A stretch of 64,000 bases of DNA from an uncultured Clostridia bacterium. GTDB taxonomy: Bacteria > Bacillota > Clostridia > Christensenellales > CAG-314. The notes beneath the pieces were generated by a model, which worked only from the letters and a program-made list of their open reading frames with translations, made no database searches and was not told the DNA's origin. This document shows, in pieces, positions 11,073-19,302 of the stretch (positions within the stretch are counted from its first letter, which is position 1; the number at the start of each line of letters is the position of its first letter). Where the stretch lies: contig CANQPI010000006.1 of NCBI GenBank assembly GCA_947625725.1, forward strand, positions 16,383 through 80,382. The letters are read 5' to 3'. The translations under genes were made by a program, and so were the position numbers.

Positions 11073-11470
11073 ACGACTGTGTTTTTTGCAAAATCATCCA
11101 AGGAGATATTCCGAGTTTCAAAATCTACGAAAACGACAAAGTGTACGCATTTTTGGATATTGCCTGCGACGCTTACGGTCACACGCTTGTCGTCCCCAAG
11201 AAGCATTTTATCAATGTGTTGGACTGCGACCGAGAGTACCTCGACGCCGTTGTCGAAGCGGTGCAACTTATATCGCGCCACTATGTGAACGATTGCGGCT
11301 TTGACGGGGTAAACGTCCTCAACGCGTCGGGCAAATCGGCGGAGCAATCGGTGTTTCACTTGCATTTTCACATTGTCCCGCGCAAGGACGGCGACGGTCT
11401 GAACATGTGGCCGCTCCACGGTTCTGCGGACATGGCGCTTTCCGAAATCTGCAAAAAACTTGCCTTGTAA
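11069..11470 (+). CDS. HIT family hydrolase
   Basis: MNDCVFCKIIQGDIPSFKIYEND...FHLHFHIVPRKDGD (HxHxH). Confidence 0.93.
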   Translation: MNDCVFCKIIQGDIPSFKIYENDKVYAFLDIACDAYGHTLVVPKKHFINVLDCDREYLDAVVEAVQLISRHYVNDCGFDGVNVLNASGKSAEQSVFHLHFHIVPRKDGDGLNMWPLHGSADMALSEICKKLAL

Positions 11471-11586
11471 CGTTTGACAACAAGCGCATAATATGGCATA
11501 ATTATCTATGCACAAATAGATTGCGTTGACCGCGTCGTCAAGGCACTACATTACAGCGGTACTACCGAAAGGAGGCGAAAAGATCT

Positions 11587-11763
11587 ATGGCGACCATCAA
11601 AGTCGGTGAAAACGAAACCTTGGACAGCGCATTGCGCCGTTTCAAAAGACGTTGCGCCCGCGACGGTATTATCGGCGACCTCCGCAAAAAGGAACAGTAC
11701 GAAAAACCCAGCGTCCGCCGCAAAAAGAAAGCGGAAGCGGCTCGCAAACGCAACAGAACGTAA
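11587..11763 (+). CDS. rpsU: 30S ribosomal protein S21
   Basis: 58-aa ORF not in the supplied track: [58 protein letters not shown]; aaaggaggcg SD upstream. Confidence 0.95.
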   Translation: MATIKVGENETLDSALRRFKRRCARDGIIGDLRKKEQYEKPSVRRKKKAEAARKRNRT

Positions 11764-11785
11764 ATTTTTATTTTACCAAAGAAAC

Positions 11786-11816
11786 AACTGCTCACCGAAA
11801 AGTCGGTGGGCAGTTT
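11786..11816 (+). terminator. Terminator after rpsU
   Basis: aactgctcaccgaaaagtcggtgggcagttt hairpin followed by T-rich sequence. Confidence 0.7.
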
Positions 11817-11941
11817 GTATTTTACACAAGTTTTTTGTCAAAATACTCGCTTTTTCTACATTTATTTACACAGGACGACAATATTTTTATACTTTTCGAC
11901 AAAGCAAACCGAATAATTATCACGTCATTTCGGAGGCTTTT

Positions 11942-12322
11942 ATGTCCACGTTCAAAGAATATGCCAAGCGCGCCAAGGATCGCCTCAAAAGCGGATTTTG
12001 GGAGCAGGCTCGGCAAAACATACTGACCGAGCAACAGGTTGCCGCAACTTTGGGACTCAACACCCGCAAGGTGGGCGAGGAGGGCAAGCGTATGCTCGAA
12101 CGCAAGATCTACGACTACGACGGTTTTTGCGAGGAGCAGGAGTTCTACAACAAAGTCGCGCAAATTTTGGAGAGCGACGAACTTGTTTCCAATCCCATCA
12201 TGCGCCTTGCCGACCAACAGTATCTTGCGGGACTTACCCCTGCCGAGCGCCAAAGTTACATTTCCAAACTAGCCGCCAAGTACCGCGCCGCGGTGGAGCG
12301 GTATCGTTCCATTCACAAGTGA
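11942..12322 (+). CDS. Conserved hypothetical protein (126 aa)
   Basis: MSTFKEYAKRAKDRLKSGFWEQARQNILTEQQ..., SD cggagg upstream. Confidence 0.65.
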   Translation: MSTFKEYAKRAKDRLKSGFWEQARQNILTEQQVAATLGLNTRKVGEEGKRMLERKIYDYDGFCEEQEFYNKVAQILESDELVSNPIMRLADQQYLAGLTPAERQSYISKLAAKYRAAVERYRSIHK

Positions 12323-12427
12323 TTTTTTTGGGGCGGTAGTCGTTTTGCGCGTAGCGGGCAAACTTTCTTTCGGGGGCGGGAGGAATTTGTTCTTGACCTC
12401 TTTTGTTGGTTGTGCTATGCTATACTC

Positions 12428-13042
12428 ATGCCGAAAATCACCGATCTGCAAATACAAAAAAACAACAAAACCCGCGCAAACGTGTTTATCGACGGGGAGT
12501 TTGCTTTCGCGTTGGAAATGATCACGGTAATGAAACTCGGGTTCAAAATCGGGCAAGAGGTTTCCGCCGAGCGTATCCGCGACGCGGTCGTTGACAGCGA
12601 GCGCGCGGTAGCGTTCGACAAGGCTGTCAACTACCTTTCCCGCAGCGGCAAAACGGTCTGCCGAATGCGGGAGTATCTTGTCGATCGCGGTTTCGGCAAA
12701 GACACGGTGGACTACGTTATCGACAAACTTATCGACTACCGCTATCTGGACGACGAAGCCTACGCGCGCATGTACGTGGAGCAAAACCGCGCGACCAAGG
12801 GCGCGCGAAGGCTCAAACAGGAATTGGCGCAACGCGGTATCGAGCGATCCCTTGCGGAAAGCGCGTCCGAGCAGGACGAGGCATTCGCTTTGTCCAACGC
12901 CGCCCGCCTTGCGGAAAAATACTTGCAAGGCAAACCTCGCGATCTCAAAAACCTTCAACGGCTTCAACGGCACCTGCTGTCGCGCGGATACGACTACGAC
13001 GTTGTCAACTCGGTCGTGCGCGGTCTTGGCTCGGACGAGTAA
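12428..13042 (+). CDS. recX: Regulatory protein RecX
   Basis: YLSRSGKTVCRMREYLVDRGFGKDTVDYVIDKLIDYRYLDDEAYARMYVEQNRATKGARRLKQELAQRGIE. Confidence 0.88.
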   Translation: MPKITDLQIQKNNKTRANVFIDGEFAFALEMITVMKLGFKIGQEVSAERIRDAVVDSERAVAFDKAVNYLSRSGKTVCRMREYLVDRGFGKDTVDYVIDKLIDYRYLDDEAYARMYVEQNRATKGARRLKQELAQRGIERSLAESASEQDEAFALSNAARLAEKYLQGKPRDLKNLQRLQRHLLSRGYDYDVVNSVVRGLGSDE

Positions 13043-13108
13043 CGTATCGCGCGATCCGAGCGTTTTGAGGAAAAATTTTTGTCGTTATTATATGCGGAAA
13101 ATATTTTA

Positions 13109-13139
13109 GCCCTTTCGTTTGCGAAGCGGGCTTTTTTTG
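13109..13139 (+). terminator. Terminator after recX
   Basis: agccctttcgtttgcgaagcgggcttttttt. Confidence 0.65.
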
Positions 13140-13322
13140 TTTGTCGTGCGGTCGCGCGTTCTTCGGCGCGGGGCGACGCGCGTTTTTTTTGAGATAATAA
13201 TTTTTGTCCCCAAAATTTTTCGTCACAAAAAGTCTTGTTTCGCCCGCGCAACTTTTGTCGAAGGCGGTTTTGCTCCGTTTGTTAGTGGTACAATGGGGCA
13301 AGGTAAAGGAGGTGCGACCGAC

Positions 13323-14084
13323 ATGGCGCGAAAAATCGTTGTTACCGGCGGCAAGGGCGGGGTGGGCAAAACCACCGTCTGCGCCAATTTGGGTATCGCG
13401 CTCGCCAAGCAGTCCAAGCGAGTGCTGTTGATGGATCTGGATATAGGTCTGAACAATCTGGACGTGGTAATGCAGTTGGAGGACAAAGTGGTATTCGACT
13501 TTGTGGACGTGGTAGAGGGACGTTGCCGCCCGTCGCAAGCGTTCATTCAGGACAGGGACGAGCCCACGTTGTACGTCATGCCGAGTTGCCACCTTGCAAA
13601 GAGGCAAATTTCCGCCGAACAGGTGCGCAAAGTCGTTACCCGTTTGGAGGACAATTTCGATTTTATCCTTTTCGACTGTCCCGCCGGCATAGACAGCGGT
13701 TTTCGCAGAGCCGTTTCCTGCGCGGACGAGGCGATAGTGGTGGTCACGCCGCACCTCAGCAGCGTGCGCGACGCGGACAAAACCGTGGGCGAACTTGTCG
13801 GCAACGTAATAGTCAACGTGGTGGTCAATCGCGTGCGCGGCGATCTTGTCGCCGACGGCGAAATGCTTTCGGCGTTCGAGGTGTTCAGTTTGCTGGGACA
13901 AACGGCGTTGGGCGTTTTGCCCGAGGACGACGACGTCAATTGCAACGCTCGCTCGGACAAAAACGTTCCTTTCGATATTCTCGCCGAAAATTTGATATAC
14001 GGCAAGTGCAAAATTTACGATTGCGTCACTCCGTACAAGGGCTTGTTCGGGCGCATAAGGCGCAAACTCAAACGCAACGCATGA
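13323..14084 (+). CDS. minD: Septum site-determining protein MinD
   Basis: MARKIVVTGGKGGVGKTTVCANLGIALA deviant Walker A; LLMDLDIGLNNLDVVMQLE; FDCPAGIDSGFRRAV. Confidence 0.93.
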   Translation: MARKIVVTGGKGGVGKTTVCANLGIALAKQSKRVLLMDLDIGLNNLDVVMQLEDKVVFDFVDVVEGRCRPSQAFIQDRDEPTLYVMPSCHLAKRQISAEQVRKVVTRLEDNFDFILFDCPAGIDSGFRRAVSCADEAIVVVTPHLSSVRDADKTVGELVGNVIVNVVVNRVRGDLVADGEMLSAFEVFSLLGQTALGVLPEDDDVNCNARSDKNVPFDILAENLIYGKCKIYDCVTPYKGLFGRIRRKLKRNA

Positions 14085-14302
14085 GCGCGGTATCCAAGCA
14101 ATTCGAGCGCGCCGAGGCAATGGTGATCGCGGACAAATTCAACTTGCGCAGTCGGGATTTTTTCGCCGAACTGCGCGCGCTCGTGGGTCGTTACATGGAG
14201 TACGACGGTTTGACCGTGGAACTGCAACGCGCGGGAAACTCCAACCTGACAATAACCGTTTCGGTAAAAAAAGTAAAGCCCACTTTTGTATCCGAGGCAT
14301 AA
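14081..14302 (+). CDS. minE: Divergent MinE-like protein
   Basis: 73-aa ORF overlapping the minD stop; ELRALVGRYMEYDGLTVELQRAGNSNLTITVSVKK aligns by eye with the MinE topological-specificity domain. Confidence 0.6.
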   Translation: MSAVSKQFERAEAMVIADKFNLRSRDFFAELRALVGRYMEYDGLTVELQRAGNSNLTITVSVKKVKPTFVSEA

Positions 14303-14349
14303 AGCGTTCGGAGTTCGCATAGGGTATTGTGAAAAACGGAGGTGCAACT

Positions 14350-14967
14350 ATGGACTACGACGGTGTAAACAGCATTGTTTGCGATGCAGAAGAAAATGAT
14401 TGGTTGGACGTTTCTTACGCGGAACGCAACTATGTTGACAAGCCCTTGCCAAAATCCAAACGCAAAAAAATAAGTTTCAAAAAGTTTAGCAAACCCGTCA
14501 AAGTTATCGCCGTCGCGGTGCTGTGCGCGGCGTTGCTTGCGGCGTTGTTGTTTGCGGACAATCAATTTGCCAAGGACGTGTTCGAAACGGCAAAGGCGGC
14601 GTTTTCCGCTTCGGTATTCGGCGAGCGGCAGGAAACGGTCAACGCCTCCGTCGCGATACCCTCCAACGTCGATCTCGTGGACGTGGTGGACGGCGTAGCC
14701 ACTTTCAGCGGCGGCAAAGCGGCGGTTTCTTTCACGGCGGGCAAAGTGACGAACGCGACCGAAACGTCCGTTACGGTGGCAATAAACGACGACACGTCTA
14801 TCGTTTACGACAATTTGATCGCCGTTTACGTATCCGAGGGCGACGAGGTTTCCGTCAACGCGCTGTTAGGCAAGTATAGCGGCAGTTTTACCGCGCAGAT
14901 CTGCGTTTCGGGCGAAACGTTGGTTGACGTTGTGGGTAGCGAATCGCAACTTACGTGGAACGTCTGA
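14350..14967 (+). CDS. SpoIVFA-like membrane protein with degenerate M23-type domain
   Basis: One TM segment then GKVTNATETSVTVAINDDTSIVYDNLIAVYVSEGDEVSVNALLGKYSG; sits between minDE and a SpoIVFB-like gene. Confidence 0.6.
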   Translation: MDYDGVNSIVCDAEENDWLDVSYAERNYVDKPLPKSKRKKISFKKFSKPVKVIAVAVLCAALLAALLFADNQFAKDVFETAKAAFSASVFGERQETVNASVAIPSNVDLVDVVDGVATFSGGKAAVSFTAGKVTNATETSVTVAINDDTSIVYDNLIAVYVSEGDEVSVNALLGKYSGSFTAQICVSGETLVDVVGSESQLTWNV

Positions 14968-15809
14968 AACTGCGCGTAAAACCGAGTTTTTGGATATTTA
15001 TCGTGGTAGCGGTGGTATTCCGTCAGGGATACTTCGCTGCCATGTATTCTTTTGCGGTGCTTTTGCACGAGGCGGCGCACTACATTGCGGCGAACAAACT
15101 GTTTTATCGTTGCAAGGAAATTCAACTCGGCATATTCGGCGCGGTGCTGTACGGCGATTTCAACGACGTCAACGGCGCCGACCGCATCAAGATCGCCATT
15201 GCGGGTCCGCTCGCCAATTTGTGCCTGTGCGGAGTGTGTCTGGCGTTGTGGTGGGCGGTTCCGGACAGTTACTACTATACGGAAACTTTTTTTACCGCCA
15301 ATCTCACAATGGCGTGCGTAAACATGCTGCCCTGCTATCCGTTGGACGGCGGGCGGGTGCTTACGGGATTGTTGGAAAAACGGCTCGGCAAGCGCGCTCT
15401 CGGTCTGACCAAAAAGTTGACAGTTGCAATTTCGCTCGCGTTGTTCCTGCTGTTTGCGGCGTCGCTGTTTTGCAAAACCAAACTGTTTGCCGTGGGATTG
15501 TTTGCGATAGGGCTGTTTTCAGGCGCATTTGCGCGCGGCGCGGAAACCTACGAGCGCACGACCTTTGCGACCAACAAAAAACATTTTTTCAAACGCGGAA
15601 TGGAAAAGAAAACTTTGGTGTTTTTTTTGAATAATACGCTTGCCGACGTCGTCAAGCGTATGCAGGGGAACTTTTTGTACTGTTTGGAAGTGGTGGACGC
15701 CGACATGAAAACCGTCGCCCGATTCGACATAGGTCAGTTGGAAAAACTCGTCGTCAAAATGCCGTTGGATACTCGGCTCAGACAGGTGGTCGAAACTAAT
15801 CGAGTTTGA
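14955..15809 (+). CDS. M50 site-2 protease family protein, SpoIVFB-like
   Basis: GTG start; LLHEAAHYIAA (HExxH) and NMLPCYPLDGGRVL; multiple TMs. Confidence 0.82.
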   Translation: MERLKLRVKPSFWIFIVVAVVFRQGYFAAMYSFAVLLHEAAHYIAANKLFYRCKEIQLGIFGAVLYGDFNDVNGADRIKIAIAGPLANLCLCGVCLALWWAVPDSYYYTETFFTANLTMACVNMLPCYPLDGGRVLTGLLEKRLGKRALGLTKKLTVAISLALFLLFAASLFCKTKLFAVGLFAIGLFSGAFARGAETYERTTFATNKKHFFKRGMEKKTLVFFLNNTLADVVKRMQGNFLYCLEVVDADMKTVARFDIGQLEKLVVKMPLDTRLRQVVETNRV

Positions 15810-16575
15810 TCGCGGTGGGCAAAGCGTTGTAGCGTTTGTTCAGCAAACTGTACAACGCCAGCGCAAAACTCACCGTCGCCCACGCCAATGTGTACCAGGG
15901 AAAAAACGACACGACGGATATTGCCAACGTAAACAGCGACGTCGCAAAATACCAACCCGCCTTGCGCCTGCAAAACATATTGGGCAAAATCGGCGATATG
16001 GGGTGGAATTTTTGCGTAATTTTGGGCAATTTGTCCGCTCTTTCAAACAACTCGTAGGCGTTTGCCGCGTCCACAAACTCTATATCTATGTGCGCCGCCG
16101 CGCTTTTCAGTTGCGCTTGATCGACTTTGCACCCGAACAGGTACAGTTTGTCGCAGTTTTGTCGCAGGGCGGAAACGGTCGTTTTTACTACCTCGCCGTC
16201 GGAAACTTTTTCTTCGGCAAACCGCAACGCAAAGTAGTCGTATTTGCCGTTTTTTTGCCCGACGAGATCGTCGCAACTCAGTTTGCGCGTTTCGAAGTCG
16301 TAGTAAGTCAGCATCTGTTCGAACAGCGCGGCGTTGTCCGCGCCGAAACGCAGAGTTTGTTTGAAGTCGTTTATTTGTTTTGTCCTGCGCCGCTTGACGG
16401 ATCGCCTGTCGTCGCGGGCTTTTTCCGCCCGAAACACCAAATATCCGCAGCAAATCGCGACTATCGCCGCCAAGAGCGCGGCGGTTTTCGGCTCTTTCAG
16501 ACAGTAAACTATCCACAGAAAACACAAAAAAAACGCCATCAACGCGCACAGCAATGTATTGAGAATTTTAGACAT
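15796..16575 (-). CDS. Hypothetical membrane protein
   Basis: 259-aa ORF with N- and C-terminal hydrophobic hairpins, convergent with the SpoIVFB-like gene. Confidence 0.6.
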   Translation of the reverse strand: MSKILNTLLCALMAFFLCFLWIVYCLKEPKTAALLAAIVAICCGYLVFRAEKARDDRRSVKRRRTKQINDFKQTLRFGADNAALFEQMLTYYDFETRKLSCDDLVGQKNGKYDYFALRFAEEKVSDGEVVKTTVSALRQNCDKLYLFGCKVDQAQLKSAAAHIDIEFVDAANAYELFERADKLPKITQKFHPISPILPNMFCRRKAGWYFATSLFTLAISVVSFFPWYTLAWATVSFALALYSLLNKRYNALPTAIKLD

Positions 16576-16642
16576 ATTTCAATTGTTGACGTTTTTGCTT
16601 AATTTTATTGTAAAAATTTTCAAAATAATGTAGAATATTGGT

Positions 16643-17752
16643 ATGAGGATAGGAATTTTCGGCGGCACTTTCAACCCGCCGCACAACACACACGTTGCAA
16701 TGGCGCGCGAGGCTGTCCGTCAGTTGGGTCTTGACAAATTGACGGTTATTCCGTGCGGGATACCGCCGCACAAGTTTTGCGATTTGGACGCCGCAACGCG
16801 TTTGCGGCTTGCTCATTTGGCGTTCGACGACTTTGCCGAGGTGAGCGACTACGAAATCGTCAAGGGCGGCACAAGTTACACGGTGGAAACGCTCGGGCAT
16901 TTTCGCAAACTCTATCCCCAAGCGGAGATGTATCTCATTATCGGCGGCGACAGTTTTACCAACTTCGACAAGTGGTATCGTCCCGACGAGATCGCGAGTT
17001 TGGCGCGGCTTGCCGTGGCGGATCGCAACCGACAAACTTCCGTTGCGACCATGCGCCGCATTACGTCAAAGTTCAACGCCGACGTCACGTTTTTGCATTT
17101 TGAACCGACAAACGCGTCCTCTACGGAAATTCGGCTCAGATACGAGTTCGGAATGGACAACGGCGACGCGGTACCGCAAGCGGTGGACGACTACATTTTG
17201 AACAACGGTCTGTATTCTTCTCACCGCGCCATGGCGGAAAAATTGCGTCAATATCTCACCCCCGAGCGTTTTATGCACACTTTCTACGTCGTCAAGCGGG
17301 GTTTGGAGTTGGCGACCGACAACCGCGACAAGGCTTTTGTCGCCTGTCTGTTGCACGACGTCGCCAAGTATATCCCCAAGTCCGACTACGCCGAGTACGG
17401 TTTCGAACAGGGCGATCTGCCCGATTCGGTGGTACATTCCTTTTTGGGCGCAAAGGTGGCGCAACGGGATTTCGGCGTGAACGACGCGGAAATTCTGGAC
17501 GCTATCGCCTATCACACGACGGGACGTCCCAACATGACTCAATTGGACAAACTCGTGTATGTCGCGGACAAAACGGAGGACAGCCGACCCTATCCGACGT
17601 CCCACCTCAAAAAGGGCAGTCTGGACGATCAATTTGCGGCGTGTCTTGCGGAAGCGTATCGAATATGTCTGGAACGCCATCACGACAGCGTGTGTCCGCT
17701 TTCCGAGCAAACGTTGGCGTATTACAGTACGGACAAACGAACTCGGGCATAA
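16643..17752 (+). CDS. nadD: Fused nicotinate-nucleotide adenylyltransferase (NadD) and YqeK-type HD hydrolase
   Basis: MRIGIFGGTFNPPHNTHV (NadD) followed in frame by MHTFYVVKRGLELA...ACLLHDVAKYIPK...HTTGRPNMTQLDKLVYVADKTE (YqeK HD). Confidence 0.92.
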   Translation: MRIGIFGGTFNPPHNTHVAMAREAVRQLGLDKLTVIPCGIPPHKFCDLDAATRLRLAHLAFDDFAEVSDYEIVKGGTSYTVETLGHFRKLYPQAEMYLIIGGDSFTNFDKWYRPDEIASLARLAVADRNRQTSVATMRRITSKFNADVTFLHFEPTNASSTEIRLRYEFGMDNGDAVPQAVDDYILNNGLYSSHRAMAEKLRQYLTPERFMHTFYVVKRGLELATDNRDKAFVACLLHDVAKYIPKSDYAEYGFEQGDLPDSVVHSFLGAKVAQRDFGVNDAEILDAIAYHTTGRPNMTQLDKLVYVADKTEDSRPYPTSHLKKGSLDDQFAACLAEAYRICLERHHDSVCPLSEQTLAYYSTDKRTRA

Positions 17753-17794
17753 AATAAATCGCCTGCCGACAAACTAAAAAAACGGAGTATAACT

Positions 17795-18193
17795 ATGACT
17801 ACAAAGACAACAAACGTAACTCAATCCCCGCGCGCCGACGCGTCCGACTCTCGCGAAAAGGTCGAACGCATTTGTCGAATTTTGTCCGACAAACAGGCAA
17901 CCGACGTCAAAATCGTAGAGATCAAGGGTATCAGCGATTTGGGCGACTACTTTGTGATATGCTCGGGTCGCAGCATACCGCAGGTCAAAGCCATTTTCGA
18001 CCATTTGGAAGAACAAATGGAAAAGGAAGGCAATTTTGCCGTAAGAAAGGAGGGCTATTCCGAGGGCAGATGGATAGCGGTGGACTACGGCGACGTGATC
18101 GTGCATATATTTCACAAAGACACGCGCGACGTCTACGGTCTGGACAACCTTTGGAACAACGGTTCCAACGTCACAAATTACAATGCCGATTGA
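17795..18193 (+). CDS. rsfS: Ribosome silencing factor RsfS
   Basis: LSDKQATDVKIVEIKGISDLGDYFVICSGRSIPQVKAI...GRWIAVDYGDVIVHIFHKDTRDVYGLDNLW. Confidence 0.95.
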   Translation: MTTKTTNVTQSPRADASDSREKVERICRILSDKQATDVKIVEIKGISDLGDYFVICSGRSIPQVKAIFDHLEEQMEKEGNFAVRKEGYSEGRWIAVDYGDVIVHIFHKDTRDVYGLDNLWNNGSNVTNYNAD

Positions 18194-18234
18194 GTTGCTT
18201 CGCGACATTTCGAAATGGAAAAAAGGAGAAAAAA

Positions 18235-18480
18235 ATGAATTACAAAACCGACGGAGTTTGCAGCAGAGAAATAAATTTCGACGTAGTTGACGGCAAAGTG
18301 ACAAACGTCAAATTTGTCGGCGGTTGCAACGGAAACACGCAGGGAGTGGCGGCTTTGGTCGAGGGAATGGACGTGCAGGAGGCTATCCGCCGTCTGAAAG
18401 GCATCAGGTGCAATTTCAAAAGCACTTCCTGTCCCGACCAACTTGCGCGCGCCCTCGAACGTTATCTGGCAAATTCCTGA
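18235..18480 (+). CDS. TSCPD domain protein (TIGR03905-like)
   Basis: MNYKTDGVCSREINFDVVDGKVTNVKFVGGCNGNTQGVAALVEGMDVQEAIRRLKGIRCNFKSTSCPDQLARAL. Confidence 0.88.
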   Translation: MNYKTDGVCSREINFDVVDGKVTNVKFVGGCNGNTQGVAALVEGMDVQEAIRRLKGIRCNFKSTSCPDQLARALERYLANS

Positions 18481-18555
18481 CCGAGTAAAAAATGTGCAAA
18501 AACTTGCCGATTGCAAAAAGTTGCAAAGTTTGCGGCAAGCCTGTTTTGTGATCAG

Positions 18556-18894
18556 TCACACAAAGGTAGATTTGTCGAGATTTTTGCCGATGACAGAATC
18601 GACACGTCCGTTTACAAAAACGACTTTTATGCTCCTTACGAGAGTACCGCCGTTTTGTATGCCTTTCCATTGACTTTTCTCCCACTCCGCCACAAGACGG
18701 TCGCCGTTTTCCTCGGTGGTTGTGGCGGCGCAGCCCATTATTTGCAACACCTCATCGACGCTCATGCCCGACTTTATTTTGTCGGCTTTGCGTATAAAGT
18801 CGCTATGACGTTTGCAAACGAAGTATATTATCGTAAAAATAACCGCAAGAGCGATTATACCGCCGACAACGGCGCCGAGAATAGTGTAGTCCAT
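18556..18894 (-). CDS. Hypothetical single-TM protein with BamE/SmpA-like region
   Basis: N-terminal TM; KADKIKSGMSVDEVLQIMGCAATTTEENGDRLVAEWEKSQW...SIKVVFVNGRVDSV. Confidence 0.55.
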   Translation of the reverse strand: MDYTILGAVVGGIIALAVIFTIIYFVCKRHSDFIRKADKIKSGMSVDEVLQIMGCAATTTEENGDRLVAEWEKSQWKGIQNGGTLVRSIKVVFVNGRVDSVIGKNLDKSTFV

Positions 18895-19054
18895 TTCTAC
18901 GCCTCCGTAGTAAAGTGTAATAATTATACAATAAACCGACGCATAGCGTCAAGTTGTGCTTGCGTTAAAATGGAAACATCCAAATCGGCTCATTCGGGCG
19001 GCGACGCCGCGTTTATCAACGGACAAATTTCCACAATTTTGTCCCGTTCGGAAC

Positions 19055-19080
19055 AATGCGAGGTTTCCTCGCATTTTGTT
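19055..19080 (+). terminator. Orphan intrinsic terminator (+ strand)
   Basis: aatgcgaggtttcctcgcattttgtt: 9-bp perfect stem plus T tract with no + strand CDS immediately upstream. Confidence 0.65.
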
Positions 19081-19149
19081 TTGCCCCGACAATTATCTTT
19101 TCGAAGTCGGAGCGATTGAATTTTATATATTTATGAATGTCATTATGTG

Positions 19150-19178
19150 TTTACAAAAAAATTCGTATGTGCTAAAAT
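19150..19178 (+). promoter_or_regulatory. Promoter of the Sua5/YrdC gene
   Basis: TTTACA (19150-19155), 17-bp spacer, TAAAAT (19173-19178). Confidence 0.6.
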
Positions 19179-19182
19179 AACA

Positions 19183-19302
19183 ATGTATTGCCAAGTGAAC
19201 AAGTTTCACGTACACCGTCTTTGACGGAGTAAAGCCGATCCGCTGCGCTAGCGGTGAGCGGATGGGCGGCGGCGATCAGTACATTCACCGACAAAAAGAA
19301 CT
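19183..19302 (+). ncRNA. Structured 5' leader RNA upstream of the Sua5/YrdC gene
   Basis: Closing stem AATGTA-TTGCC / GGCGA-TCAG-TACATT; internal hairpins GTGAA-caagt-TTCAC, CCGTC-ttt-GACGG, ATCCGCT-N12-AGCGGAT. Confidence 0.45.

Noticed and set aside
19183-19302. Identification of the Sua5 leader as a c-di-GMP-I (GEMM) riboswitch
   Set aside because: Only the AAAGCC segment and a following hairpin resemble GEMM; the conserved CAnGGCAAACC element is missing.
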